From the NCBI GenBank assembly GCA_964418125.1, contig CAYQKY010000023.1, positions 1-64,000 on the forward strand: DNA of 64,000 nt, given 5' to 3'. Made by a program: the position numbers and the translations under genes. Positions 49,999-59,064 of this stretch are shown here, one piece after another. Source of the stretch: JACJXW01 sp964418125. GTDB lineage: Bacteria > Bacteroidota > Bacteroidia > Chitinophagales > Saprospiraceae. A model generated the notes under the pieces. The model was not told the origin of the DNA and did no database searches. It saw nothing but the letters and a program-made list of their open reading frames with translations. How positions within the stretch are numbered: the first letter of the stretch is position 1; each line of letters begins with the position of its first letter.

Positions 49999-52470
49999 AT
50001 GAAAAATCGCCTGATCTTATTACTGTCTACTTTACTATTGTTTCTGCAAGCGCCACTTTCTCTGACCGCTCAGCCCGACCCGGATAAGCCTGCCAAGGGG
50101 CTGGTCAAAGGGGTGGTGGTGGATGAAAGCACCGGCCAACCCCTCGATTACGCTACGGTCACCATATTTTCTTCTGAAGACAGCTCCATGGTTACGGGAG
50201 GAGTTACGGACATGAGCGGAGCCTTCAGGCTGGAACTGAAGTTCGGAAGTTATTACGCCAATGTGGCTTTCATCTCCTTTGAAGATACCAATATTGAAAA
50301 TATCGAGGTCAATCGCGACAATCCCATCGTCGACCTGGGCACCATACCGCTCGCGCCCAACGCTACAACCCTGGCGGAAGTGGAAGTCAGGGCCGAAAAA
50401 AGCAACATGCAGATCTCGCTGGACAAGCGGATCTTCAATGTGGGTAAAGACCTGGCCAACATCGGCGGCACGGCCTCCGACATACTCGACAACGTTCCCT
50501 CGGTTACCGTCGATGCGGAAGGGGGGGTGAGCCTTCGGGGCAGCTCCGGCGTCCGCATACTGATCAACGGCCGGCCCTCGGGGCTGGTCGGGGTGGGCGA
50601 TACCGACGGCCTGCGCCAGATACCCGCCAACCTGATCGAACGCATAGAGGTGATCACCAACCCGTCGGCCCGTTATGAGGCGGAAGGTATGGCCGGCATC
50701 ATCAATATCATCCTCAAGAAAGATCGCCGGCAGGGATTCAACGGCACCCTCGACCTCACTACCGGCTATCCGCACAACTACGGCCTGGCGGCCAATGCCA
50801 ACTACCGCGCCGGCAACCTCAACCTGTTCGCCAATTACGGCATCAGCTACCGCGAACGGCCTGGACAGGGGTCGCTGTACCAGGAAATTTACGACCGGAA
50901 CGAATTCGGCCCCGACACCACTTATATCCTTCAGCAGTTCTCCGACCGCAAGCGGGGAGGGTGGGACAACACCCTCCGGGCGGGCGCCGAGTACTTTTTC
51001 AATGAAAAAACGACCCTTACCGCTTCGCTGACCTATGAGAACGAGGATGGAAGCAATACCTCAGATATCGAATACCGGGATTATCTTTTCAACCTGGACC
51101 GCCTCACCAGTATCTCCCGCCGCCTGGACCGCGAAAAGGAGATCGAGAACAACCTGGAATACGTGATGGCCTTCCGCAAGGAGTACGATCGCGAGGGGCA
51201 TCTTTGGACGGCCGATTTGCGCTATCAGGATAATGATGAGATCGAAAAGTCCAATATTACAGAAGAATTCTTTACCCCCGAATATACCGAATCGGGCATT
51301 CCCGGCCTGCAGCAGCGCTCCCGCAATGAAGAGCGGGAACGCCTGATCATTGCCCAAACGGACTATATCCACCCTTTCGCAAAAGAGGGTAAGTTCGAAG
51401 CCGGCCTGCGGGCCTCTATCCGGGAGATCAATACCGATTTTCAGGTGGAAGAGTTCGGCAGCAATGACTGGGCTATCCTGCCCAACTTCACCAATGAATT
51501 CGTCTACGACGAGAATATCTATGCGGCATACGGTATCATCGGCAATAAATTCGGGCGTTTCTCCGCTCAGCTGGGGGTCCGGGCGGAGTATACCGACGTC
51601 AATACCCGCCTGATCGAAACCGGAGAGGAGAACCCCCGCGACTACCTGAACATTTTCCCGAGCGGCCACCTTGGGTATGAATTTGTCGGACAGAACTCGG
51701 TACAGATCTCTTACAGCCGACGGATCAACCGGCCCCGTTTCTGGGACCTCAACCCCTTCTTCAGCTTCAGCGACCCCCGCAACCTCCGCACGGGTAACCC
51801 CAACCTGGACCCTGAATTCACTCACTCCTTCGAGATCGGCCACCTGAAATACTGGGACAACATGTCGCTCAGCTCCTCGGTGTACTACCGATACACAGAA
51901 GGCATCATCGAACGCATACGGACACTGCAGGAGGACGGCACTACCCTCACCCGCCCTGAAAACCTGGCTACTGAAGATGCATACGGGCTGGACGTAACCT
52001 TCTCCGCCTCCCCGACGAAGTGGTGGGACCTGGACGGTAACGTCAACTTCTACCGCTCTCTGATCAACGGCAACAACATCAATGCTGCCTTTCAGGCGGA
52101 TGCATTGACCTGGAACGGGCGGATCACTTCCAAGATGGAGCTCTGGAAGGCTCTCGACGCCCAGGTGCGCTTCAATTACCGGGCGCCGCGCAATACCACG
52201 CAGGGGCGCAATAAGTCTTACTATTTTGTAGACCTCGCCCTAAGCAAGGATGTGCTCGACAGTAAGGCCACGCTCACGCTTTCTGTCAGAGACCTGTTCA
52301 ACTCCCGCCGCTGGCGTTATATCTTTGAAGACGATGATTTCTACAGCCGGGGCGATTTTCAGTGGCGCGCCCGCCAGGCCGTTCTCACTTTCAACTACCG
52401 CCTCAACCAGAATAAGCAGCGCCAGCGTGGCGGCCGCGGTGACTTTGACGGAGGAGATGGAGATTTTTAA
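49999..52470 (+). CDS. TonB-dependent receptor, outer-membrane beta-barrel family protein
   Basis: 823 residues from the ATG at 49999; 49993 is an equally placed ATG. Signal peptide ends near LSLTAQ. A carboxypeptidase-regulatory domain (about 32-115, KGVVVDESTGQPLDYATV) precedes a plug with SLDKRIFNVGKDLANIGGTA, VPSVTVDAEGGVSLRGSSGV, ILINGRPSGL and IERIEVITNPSARYEAEGMAG. The barrel follows. The last residues are unusual: RQRGGRGDFDGGDGDF, a Gly/Asp-rich tail ending in Phe. Its position after a two-component system suggests regulated uptake. Confidence 0.92.
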   Translation: MKNRLILLLSTLLLFLQAPLSLTAQPDPDKPAKGLVKGVVVDESTGQPLDYATVTIFSSEDSSMVTGGVTDMSGAFRLELKFGSYYANVAFISFEDTNIENIEVNRDNPIVDLGTIPLAPNATTLAEVEVRAEKSNMQISLDKRIFNVGKDLANIGGTASDILDNVPSVTVDAEGGVSLRGSSGVRILINGRPSGLVGVGDTDGLRQIPANLIERIEVITNPSARYEAEGMAGIINIILKKDRRQGFNGTLDLTTGYPHNYGLAANANYRAGNLNLFANYGISYRERPGQGSLYQEIYDRNEFGPDTTYILQQFSDRKRGGWDNTLRAGAEYFFNEKTTLTASLTYENEDGSNTSDIEYRDYLFNLDRLTSISRRLDREKEIENNLEYVMAFRKEYDREGHLWTADLRYQDNDEIEKSNITEEFFTPEYTESGIPGLQQRSRNEERERLIIAQTDYIHPFAKEGKFEAGLRASIREINTDFQVEEFGSNDWAILPNFTNEFVYDENIYAAYGIIGNKFGRFSAQLGVRAEYTDVNTRLIETGEENPRDYLNIFPSGHLGYEFVGQNSVQISYSRRINRPRFWDLNPFFSFSDPRNLRTGNPNLDPEFTHSFEIGHLKYWDNMSLSSSVYYRYTEGIIERIRTLQEDGTTLTRPENLATEDAYGLDVTFSASPTKWWDLDGNVNFYRSLINGNNINAAFQADALTWNGRITSKMELWKALDAQVRFNYRAPRNTTQGRNKSYYFVDLALSKDVLDSKATLTLSVRDLFNSRRWRYIFEDDDFYSRGDFQWRARQAVLTFNYRLNQNKQRQRGGRGDFDGGDGDF

Positions 52471-52574
52471 AGGAACGACATTAGAGAAGGCATACTACAT
52501 ACATTACTTAGGTTTTAGTTGATTCCCCATTTTGAGCCCGTTGGGCATTAAAGTGCTTACAGGGCTTCAGTCAT

Positions 52575-52608
52575 GCCCCGGCCTCTTCCCAGAGCCGGGG
52601 CTTTTTTT
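52575..52608 (+). terminator. Rho-independent terminator of the TonB receptor
   Basis: GCCCCGGC (52575-52582) and GCCGGGGC (52594-52601) with seven T. It runs directly into repeat copy 5. Confidence 0.9.
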
Positions 52609-52638
52609 CGGACGGCGCCACTTTCAAGTGGCCCGTAA
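52608..52638 (+). repeat. Copy 5 of the terminator-linked palindromic repeat
   Basis: TCGGACGGC, then GCCACTT (52617-52623), loop TC, AAGTGGC (52626-52632), then CCGTAA. Seven perfect pairs, with the base of the stem altered by an extra C. Confidence 0.75.
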
Positions 52639-52687
52639 TCTTCCACCAACTGTCAATGCCAGGACAGCGAAGCGGGTGCTATTTCCC

Positions 52688-52695
52688 TATATTTG
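52688..52695 (+). promoter_or_regulatory. -7 promoter box before the DUF2064-like gene
   Basis: TATATTTG fits TAnnTTTG, 16 bp before the ATG at 52712. This predicts a leader of roughly 10 bases. Confidence 0.6.
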
Positions 52696-52711
52696 CCTAC
52701 ATTAGCACTCG

Positions 52712-53455
52712 ATGACGGCTCCATCTCAAAATATCGCCCTGTTGTTGTTCCTGCGCGATGAAGCGCAGGAGGCGCTCGCCAAACCCCTGGCGGTTCGGGG
52801 GCGCCGTGCGAACCGTGCCATCTACCGACACCTCAACGGCCACGCCCGGCGACAGGCCCGGTTGTCCGGCCTGCCGTTGCTCGTCGTCGAAGGGCGCCGG
52901 CAATCGGGCCATACTTTCGGGGAACGGCTGGCGAATGCTTTTGAATATGCCTTTGGCCAGGGGTATAACAAGGTCATTGCCATCGGCAATGATTGCCCGG
53001 CCCTGGATGCCGGCATCCTGAAGGAGGCCGCCCGCCAGTTCGGGCAGTCGGAGATCGTCCTGGGGCCGGCCAGAGACGGAGGCGTCTACCTGCTTGGCCT
53101 CAGCCGGCAGGCCTACCGCCGGGGCCTTTTTCTGGCGCTCCCCTGGCAGACGGATCAGCTCTGTACCGCCCTGTGCCGGTACGCCCGCCAATGGGCGCAC
53201 GAGCCCGGGTTGCTCAGAGAAGAGGAAGATGCAGATGATGCGGTCACCCTACGGCGCCTCCTTGGCCTGTTGCCTTTTCGCAGCCGCCTGAGGAAGGCTT
53301 TGGAAAACCTCCTGGCTTCATCCGCCGAACCTCCTTATGCCGCTCCTTTTGTACTACCGGCCGGACGACATCAGGTTGCCCTGAAAAGAGGGCCGCCGGC
53401 CTCCAAACATGCCCTCAGGCATACTTTTACTTACCGTTCCTCCATTCCCCTTTAA
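52712..53455 (+). CDS. DUF2064/TIGR04282-like glycosyltransferase-fold protein
   Basis: 247 residues. The core GNDCPALDAGILKEAA and IVLGPARDGGVYLLGLSR (about 92-135) matches the DUF2064 nucleotidyl/glycosyl transferase-like family, whose usual motif is GDDCP...GPADDGGYYL. Here the first Asp is Asn and the second block has ARDGG, so the metal site may differ. The C-terminal 60 residues are Arg/Pro-rich and not family-typical. Function unknown; relatives have been linked to modified-sugar biosynthesis. It precedes the TonB receptor by 170 bp. Confidence 0.7.
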   Translation: MTAPSQNIALLLFLRDEAQEALAKPLAVRGRRANRAIYRHLNGHARRQARLSGLPLLVVEGRRQSGHTFGERLANAFEYAFGQGYNKVIAIGNDCPALDAGILKEAARQFGQSEIVLGPARDGGVYLLGLSRQAYRRGLFLALPWQTDQLCTALCRYARQWAHEPGLLREEEDADDAVTLRRLLGLLPFRSRLRKALENLLASSAEPPYAAPFVLPAGRHQVALKRGPPASKHALRHTFTYRSSIPL

Positions 53456-53502
53456 TTCATTGTGCTGTATCTTTTTTGAATGGCATGGGCCTATTGGTTT
53501 TT

Positions 53503-53558
53503 CCGCAACGGCGGAGTGAACCTTGGCGCTATTTGGGCGCCGGGCAAGGCTGTTGCGG
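53503..53558 (+). repeat. Nested inverted repeat before the TonB receptor
   Basis: Outer arms CCGCAAC (53503-53509) and GTTGCGG (53552-53558) enclose a second hairpin, GGCGC (53525-53529) with GCGCC (53537-53541). It fits no riboswitch class I know; it could end the preceding transcript or structure the receptor leader. Confidence 0.4.
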
Positions 53559-53625
53559 GCGCCTGTAAAAAAGAAGCCAGGGTGGGCTATGCCCTGAAAT
53601 TTGTCAAAAGATCAAAAAACATCAT

Positions 53626-56600
53626 ATGAAGAGGCTTTATTCACTCACTGTAATGCTTTTGTCTGCAGCAGCGGCACTGGCCCAGGCAGACCTCAATGTC
53701 ACGGTTATCAATTACCTTTCCAACCAGCCCGTATCCGGAGCGAAGGTAGTGCTCCTCAATGAGAGCCGGGGCATTGAAAAGTCAGCAACAACCGATGAGC
53801 GGGGAGCGGCCGTATTTCGGGGAGTCCCTGAAGTGGATGGCTATGAACTTGCCTTCGGGGGAAATGATCAGTATGAGCCGAGCCGGACGGAAACGTTCAG
53901 CATCCGTTCCAATCAGAACCCGTCTGTACAGCTCAACCTGCTGGAAAAACGGGAGGTCAGGCTTGATGAAGTGGTCGTACTTGGCGCCGGCAATACGACG
54001 AAGATCAACCGCACGGATGCCGAGGTCGCTTTTGAACTGAAGCAAAAAGAGATCGAGGCTATTCCCATCGAGGGACGGGACATCACCCGGGTGCTGTACC
54101 GCCTGCCCAATGTCTCTCAGGCCACCGGCTTTTATCCGGAAGCGCCCAATGTATCCATCAATGGCGCCAACTCTTTATTTACCAGTTATATGATCGACGG
54201 GATGGACAACAATGAGCGTTTCCTGGGGGGGCAGAAGTTCCCCATTCCGGTGGGCTTTACCCGCAACATTACCGTTCTGACCAACAACTATTCAGCGGAG
54301 TACGGCCTGACCGCCAACGGCGTGGTGAACATCACTACCCGTTCGGGCAGTAACGAATTCGGTGGAGAGGCCTTCTTCATTACCCGCCCCGGGCCGGCCA
54401 TCGACGGGCAGTCGGATTTTGCCCAGCGCGACCTGTCGGGCAATAGTGTAAAGGAAGGCTTTCAGCGCTACCAGGCGGGCTTCGGTTTCGGCGGAGCGGT
54501 GGCCAAAGACGAAACCTTCTACTATCTCAATGTGGAGCATACCACCGACCTTAAGGACAATTTCCTGAACTCTCCACTGCTGGACGGGGAGGAGACAGTC
54601 CGCGGAGAGAATAATTTCACCTACCTTTCCGGCAAGCTGGACCACACCTGGAGCACCAATTTCCGTTCCAGCCTGCGCGCCAACCTGGGGCTGGTGAATA
54701 TCGAGCGGCAGGGGGGCGGCCTGGAAGGAGGCGCCACCTTCCCCTCGGCGGGCAGTGTGCAGGACCGCAATTCCGTGCTGCTGGCCCTTAAGAACAATTA
54801 CGTGGGCAGCAATTTCAGCGTGCAGTCCAACCTGCAGTACAGCCGCTTCCGCTGGAACTACGGCCGCCCCCTGAATGGGGAAGGCCCGCAGGCCACGGTA
54901 CTCGGCCCCGATGAGCAAACCCTGGCCATACTGGGGCATCCGGGGTTTGTCTTCGATGAGTTGGAGAATACCCTGCAGTTCCAGCAAAAGTTTAATTACT
55001 ATGCCGGCCGGCATACCCTTAAAGCGGGAGTGGGCATCATTTCTTCCGATCACGAGCTCTTCGGTGGGGGTAACATCAACGGCAACTACCGGGTGAAACT
55101 CACGGAAGGACAGGTGGAACAGGTGCGCAGCCTCAACCGGGGCGCCGCTCTGGATGTCACCGATATCCCGGCCGATGCGGAAGTCCTGGGCTACAGCGTC
55201 GAACTCCGCCCCACTTCCTTCGGCGGCAGGCAGACGATCTATTCGTTCTACCTGGAAGATGAATTTCGAACTTCGCCCCGGCTTAACTTCACGCTGGGCC
55301 TGCGTTACGACTACGACAACCTCTCGAAAGGAGGGGCCGGCCAGGGAGACCTGAACAACATCGCCCCCCGTTTCAATTTCAACTACCAGTTGGGCCAGCG
55401 CAGCAGCCTGCGGGGAGGCTACGGGATATTTTACGACAAGATCCCCTATACCATTTACAGCGACGCCCTGCAGCAGAACACTACGGCCGAGGATTATAAA
55501 AAACAGCTTCAGGAACTGGTGAACCTGGGCATCCTGCCGGCAGAAACGGATATTGACAGGATAACTTTCGATGGCAACCTCAGCGGATTCACCAGCGATA
55601 CGGATTACCTTCAGGGCCCTGGCCCGGAGGCGCTGCAGGAGCAACGGGAGGGCATTTTCAGCAATGAGCGCCGTATCCTTAACCCCAACGGTTATGACAA
55701 TCCCTACACGCATCAGTTCGCCCTGGGGTATCAACTGCAGCTGGACGAGAAGAGCCTCTTTTACATAGACCTGGTGCACAACCAGAGCTACAACCTGTTC
55801 CGCCTGAGGAACCTCAACGCCGCCGCTCCTTTCCCGGTCGCTGCCGGCAATATCCGGGTACGGACGCCGGCAGAGGCCGACGCCAGCCGCCCCATCCCGG
55901 TCATCGACGGAAGTTACGCCCTCATCAATGGGGAGGAACTGGGCGGTGTGGCGCGCAGTGTGGTTGTTTCTGAGACGGAAGGGCGCTCGCGGTACTACGC
56001 CGCCAGCTTCAATTTCCAGAAAGAGCGGGGAGAAGACGATTATGCGCTGCGCATCAACTACACGCTTTCCTACCTGGAGAACAATACCGAAGATATCAAC
56101 TTCCGCGCCATGGACGCCAACAATTTCGAGGACGAATGGGGCCCCAGCATCAACGACCGCCGGCACATCATCAACGGAATCTTTTCCTATTTCCCGGTGA
56201 AGAACCTTTCCTTCACCCTGGCCGGCCTGATCCAGAGCGGGCAACCCATCAACCGCACGCCGCTGCCGGTGGCCTACACCGTGCTGGATGCGGCCGGCGC
56301 CCCGGTGCGGGAACAGCTTACCGGCCCGGATGGCGTCCCCGCCTTTGACGAAGCAGGCAACCCCATCCTGGTGGATGTCACCGCCACCACCACCGACCTC
56401 AATGGTGACGGCACGTCCTTCGGCGACGCCTACGTCGGCAACAGCGACCGTTACCCCGGCGAGAGCCGCAACAGCGACCGCCTGCCCTGGTCCAATACCT
56501 TCGACCTGGGCGTGCAGTATCAGATCCCGTTCGGCAAATCGGAACTGGAGCTGCGCGCCGATGTGTTCAACGTTTTCAATACCCTGAACCTGAGCGGCTA

Positions 56601-56724
56601 CAGCAACAACGCCACCCAGAGCAACCAGATACAGCCCGGGCCGGCGTCTGCGCCCAGCGTCCTGGTGCGGAGGAATGCGAGCGCCCCGCGGCAGTTCCAG
56701 TTCAGCCTGCGGTATGTTTTTTAG
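53626..56724 (+). CDS. TonB-dependent receptor paired with an ABC importer
   Basis: 1032 residues. Signal peptide MKRLYSLTVMLLSAAAALAQ, a carboxypeptidase-regulatory-like domain (about 22-105), then the plug: EVAFELKQKEIEAIPIEGRDITRVL, APNVSINGANSLFTSYMIDGMDNNERFLGG and YSAEYGLTANGVVNITTRSGSNEF. The barrel ends RQFQFSLRYVF. It resembles the OmpA-related/oar-like TonB receptors. The 148-bp gap to the substrate-binding protein and the shared strand suggest one import pathway. The ligand is unknown. Confidence 0.92.
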   Translation: MKRLYSLTVMLLSAAAALAQADLNVTVINYLSNQPVSGAKVVLLNESRGIEKSATTDERGAAVFRGVPEVDGYELAFGGNDQYEPSRTETFSIRSNQNPSVQLNLLEKREVRLDEVVVLGAGNTTKINRTDAEVAFELKQKEIEAIPIEGRDITRVLYRLPNVSQATGFYPEAPNVSINGANSLFTSYMIDGMDNNERFLGGQKFPIPVGFTRNITVLTNNYSAEYGLTANGVVNITTRSGSNEFGGEAFFITRPGPAIDGQSDFAQRDLSGNSVKEGFQRYQAGFGFGGAVAKDETFYYLNVEHTTDLKDNFLNSPLLDGEETVRGENNFTYLSGKLDHTWSTNFRSSLRANLGLVNIERQGGGLEGGATFPSAGSVQDRNSVLLALKNNYVGSNFSVQSNLQYSRFRWNYGRPLNGEGPQATVLGPDEQTLAILGHPGFVFDELENTLQFQQKFNYYAGRHTLKAGVGIISSDHELFGGGNINGNYRVKLTEGQVEQVRSLNRGAALDVTDIPADAEVLGYSVELRPTSFGGRQTIYSFYLEDEFRTSPRLNFTLGLRYDYDNLSKGGAGQGDLNNIAPRFNFNYQLGQRSSLRGGYGIFYDKIPYTIYSDALQQNTTAEDYKKQLQELVNLGILPAETDIDRITFDGNLSGFTSDTDYLQGPGPEALQEQREGIFSNERRILNPNGYDNPYTHQFALGYQLQLDEKSLFYIDLVHNQSYNLFRLRNLNAAAPFPVAAGNIRVRTPAEADASRPIPVIDGSYALINGEELGGVARSVVVSETEGRSRYYAASFNFQKERGEDDYALRINYTLSYLENNTEDINFRAMDANNFEDEWGPSINDRRHIINGIFSYFPVKNLSFTLAGLIQSGQPINRTPLPVAYTVLDAAGAPVREQLTGPDGVPAFDEAGNPILVDVTATTTDLNGDGTSFGDAYVGNSDRYPGESRNSDRLPWSNTFDLGVQYQIPFGKSELELRADVFNVFNTLNLSGYSNNATQSNQIQPGPASAPSVLVRRNASAPRQFQFSLRYVF

Positions 56725-56872
56725 GTCGACAGGCTTGAAAGGTTTTTGTCGTGGAGGGTCCTGAAGTAAAACCTGTCAACCCGGCAGCGCCTGCCTGCCG
56801 TACCAGCTGTCCGGCAGGTTTGTCAGAGATTAACAGCGCTTGAAAAAAGCTTCAAACTCTAATATTATAAGC

Positions 56873-58096
56873 ATGAATACTTTGATAAACTGGACAGCAC
56901 TCTTTCTGCTGGCAGGCCTGTCGTGGTCCTGCGGCGAAGGGGATAGAAATAAACAGGCAGAAGACATTACTGCCCTCAGCTGGGAGCAGATCGAAGAGCG
57001 GGCCCGCGGCGCCACCGTCAACCTGATGATGTGGGCGGGCGACCCCGTGATCAATGCCTACATGCAGAATTACGTACGGCCTGCATTAAAAGAGAGGTAC
57101 GGGATCGAGCTGTCCATTGCCGGCGGGCAGGGCAGCATCATCGTACAGAACCTCATGGCGGAACTGCAGGCCGGCAAGGCGGAGAGCGAACTCGACCTGG
57201 TGTGGATCAACGGAGAGACTTTCTACCAGCTCCGGCAGCTCGGCGCCCTTTACGGCCCCTGGACGGATAAGCTGCCCAATGCGCAGTACATCGATTTCGA
57301 AAACCCTTTCATCGGCATTGATTTCCAGCAACCGGTAAACGGTTATGAATGCCCGTGGGGCAATGTGCAGATGGCTTTCATTTACGATTCATTGAAAGTG
57401 CCCGATCCGCCCCAGAACCGGGAGGAGCTGTTGCAGTTTGTGCAGGAGAACCCCGGCCGCTTCACCATCGACAACCAGTTTACCGGGCTGGCTTTCCTCA
57501 AGGCCTGCCTGATCGATATTGCCGGGGGGCAGGAAGTACTGAACGGCCCGTTCGATGAGGAGAAATACAATACTTATGCCCCCCGGTTGTGGGATTACCT
57601 CCGGCAGTTGAAGCCCTATCTTTGGAAAGAAGGGCGTACCTTTCCTGAAGGAGTGGCCCCCATGCACCAGATGTTCGCCAGCGGAGAGCTGTGGTTTACC
57701 ATGAGTTACAACGACAATGAAGTGGACAACAAGATCCTGCAGGGGCTGTTCCCTGAAAGTGCCCGCGCCTACGCCTGGGAGATTGGGGCCATTCAAAACT
57801 CCCATTATATGGGCATCTCCCGGTACGCTCCCAATAAGGCCGGCGCTATGGTGGCGGCCAACTTCCTGATCTCTCCCGAGGCGCAATACAAAAAACAGGA
57901 CCCGGCGGTTTGGGGCGACGGCACGGTGCTGGCCATGGACAAGCTACCCGAAGAGTGGCGGGAAAAATTCCTAAGCCTGCCCAAACGGCGCTATGCGCCA
58001 CCCCGGGCCGAGATGCAGGAAAATGCACTCATGGAACTGGCGCCGGAGTATATGATCCGCCTGGCCGGGGACTTCAGGAAAGAGATTATTCGGTAG
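56873..58096 (+). CDS. ABC transporter substrate-binding lipoprotein, YnjB-like
   Basis: 407 residues from the ATG at 56873, giving the lipobox LSWSC (Cys20). A TTG at 56840 would bury the signal. A class of extracellular solute-binding fold is clear from VNLMMWAGDPVINAYMQNYV, GGQGSIIVQNLMAELQAGKAESELDLVWINGE and NAKAGAMVAANFLISPEAQ-type sequence near the end (observed NKAGAMVAANFLISPEAQYKKQ). YnjB-like proteins feed a two-component permease; a phosphorylated or thiamine-like ligand has been suggested for the family, but nothing here proves it. The permease follows after a repeat-filled 47-bp gap. Confidence 0.85.
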   Translation: MNTLINWTALFLLAGLSWSCGEGDRNKQAEDITALSWEQIEERARGATVNLMMWAGDPVINAYMQNYVRPALKERYGIELSIAGGQGSIIVQNLMAELQAGKAESELDLVWINGETFYQLRQLGALYGPWTDKLPNAQYIDFENPFIGIDFQQPVNGYECPWGNVQMAFIYDSLKVPDPPQNREELLQFVQENPGRFTIDNQFTGLAFLKACLIDIAGGQEVLNGPFDEEKYNTYAPRLWDYLRQLKPYLWKEGRTFPEGVAPMHQMFASGELWFTMSYNDNEVDNKILQGLFPESARAYAWEIGAIQNSHYMGISRYAPNKAGAMVAANFLISPEAQYKKQDPAVWGDGTVLAMDKLPEEWREKFLSLPKRRYAPPRAEMQENALMELAPEYMIRLAGDFRKEIIR

Positions 58097-58102
58097 AAAG
58101 GG

Positions 58103-58226
58103 TTGATTTTTGATTTTCGATTTTTGATTTTTGATGTGAAGATTTGCACATCAAAAATTTTACCCGGCTCAAGAGACGGGCACACATCAAAAATCACACA
58201 TCAAAAATCACACATCAAAAATCAAC
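58103..58226 (+). repeat. Iterated-word inverted repeat between ABC transporter genes
   Basis: The left part repeats gatttttgat; the right part has three exact cacatcaaaaat units at 58183-58194, 58197-58208 and 58211-58222 (period 14), plus one at 58147-58158. ATTTTTGATGTG (58127-58138) pairs perfectly with 58147-58158 around an 8-base loop, and GTTGATTTTTGAT (58103-58115) pairs with 58214-58226. The repeat contains the start region of the next gene. Confidence 0.85.
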
Positions 58227-59061
58227 AACCGGTACATCCCTGGCCCTGGCCCTGTTCTTCCTCCTCACGGCCTTCCCCCTGTTGCTGGGTGTCGGCTATG
58301 CGTTGCTGTTCAGCCTGGGCCTGACGGGCATCATCAGTGAGGGCCTCACATTTGAACACTGGCGGGCGGTACTAGGCTCGGCGGCGTTCTGGCAGTCCAT
58401 AGCTTTCAGCGCTTATGCTGCGCTGTTTTCCATAGGCATGGCGGTGGGGCTGGCGCTTCTGGTGGTAGTGAGGCGCCCTCACTTTTTTGAAAAGAGGCCC
58501 TTATCTTTTTTTATTTATCTGCCGCTTGCCATACCGGCTATCGTAATGGCCTTTTTTATTTTTCAGCTGATGGCAAAATCGGGGTTATTGTCGCGCCTCG
58601 CTTTTCAACTCGGCTTGACCGACGGGCTGAGCCGGTTTCCCGACTGGGTCAACGGGCAGTATGGGGTAGGTATCATCACTGCCCACTTTCTGATGGCCCT
58701 GCCGTTCTTCATCATTCTGTATACCCAGATGTACCGGCACGAGGGGATGGCTGCTTTGGTGGGGCAGGCTCTCAGCCTGGGCGCTACGTGGAGGCAGGCC
58801 GCCTGGCGGGTAGCGGCGCCGGCCCTGTTCCGGCGGTCCTTTGCCACGGTGGTGCTCTATTTCCTTTTCGTTATGGGGTCGTACGAGATCCCCCTGCTTC
58901 TGGGAAGCCAGTCCCGCCAGATGGTATCGGTGTTGGCGATACAAAAATTGCAGCGGTTCAACCTGGGGGAAATTCCCCAGGCTTATACCATAAGCGTCAT
59001 ATATTCGGTGATCGTCATCGGGCTGGTACTTTGTTTATTGGGAAGAAGAAAGCAGTTATAA
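58144..59061 (+). CDS. ABC transporter permease 1 (YnjC-like N-terminal half)
   Basis: 305 residues with about six TM helices. The binding-protein-dependent permease loop to the ATPase is seen as EGMAALVGQALSLGATWRQAAWRVAAPAL (about 199-227). An in-frame TGA at 58132-58134 limits the start. The first in-frame candidate is the TTG at 58144, which lies in the loop of the repeat hairpin; no in-frame ATG comes before residue 100. Residues 2-27 (HIKNFTRLKRR... then HIKNHTSKITHQKS) are repeat-derived. The true start is therefore uncertain, and copy-number change of the 14-bp unit would shift the frame. Confidence 0.82.
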   Translation: MHIKNFTRLKRRAHIKNHTSKITHQKSTTGTSLALALFFLLTAFPLLLGVGYALLFSLGLTGIISEGLTFEHWRAVLGSAAFWQSIAFSAYAALFSIGMAVGLALLVVVRRPHFFEKRPLSFFIYLPLAIPAIVMAFFIFQLMAKSGLLSRLAFQLGLTDGLSRFPDWVNGQYGVGIITAHFLMALPFFIILYTQMYRHEGMAALVGQALSLGATWRQAAWRVAAPALFRRSFATVVLYFLFVMGSYEIPLLLGSQSRQMVSVLAIQKLQRFNLGEIPQAYTISVIYSVIVIGLVLCLLGRRKQL

Positions 59062-59064
59062 GAA

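Noticed and set aside
53456..53625. Thiamine or cobalamin riboswitch before the TonB receptor/ABC operon
   Set aside because: Neither the TPP core words nor the cobalamin-box sequence GCCACTG is present; only a nested hairpin was found.
54292..56244. A 650-codon open frame antisense to the large TonB receptor
   Set aside because: No domain or signal is recognisable; it arises because the GC-rich third positions of the sense gene remove stops on the other strand. The sense frame has full receptor motifs.
58183..58222. Regularly spaced repeats that might be a CRISPR array
   Set aside because: The unit is 12 bp with 2-bp gaps, there are no spacers and no cas genes. The repeats at 60827-60858 are contiguous for the same reason.
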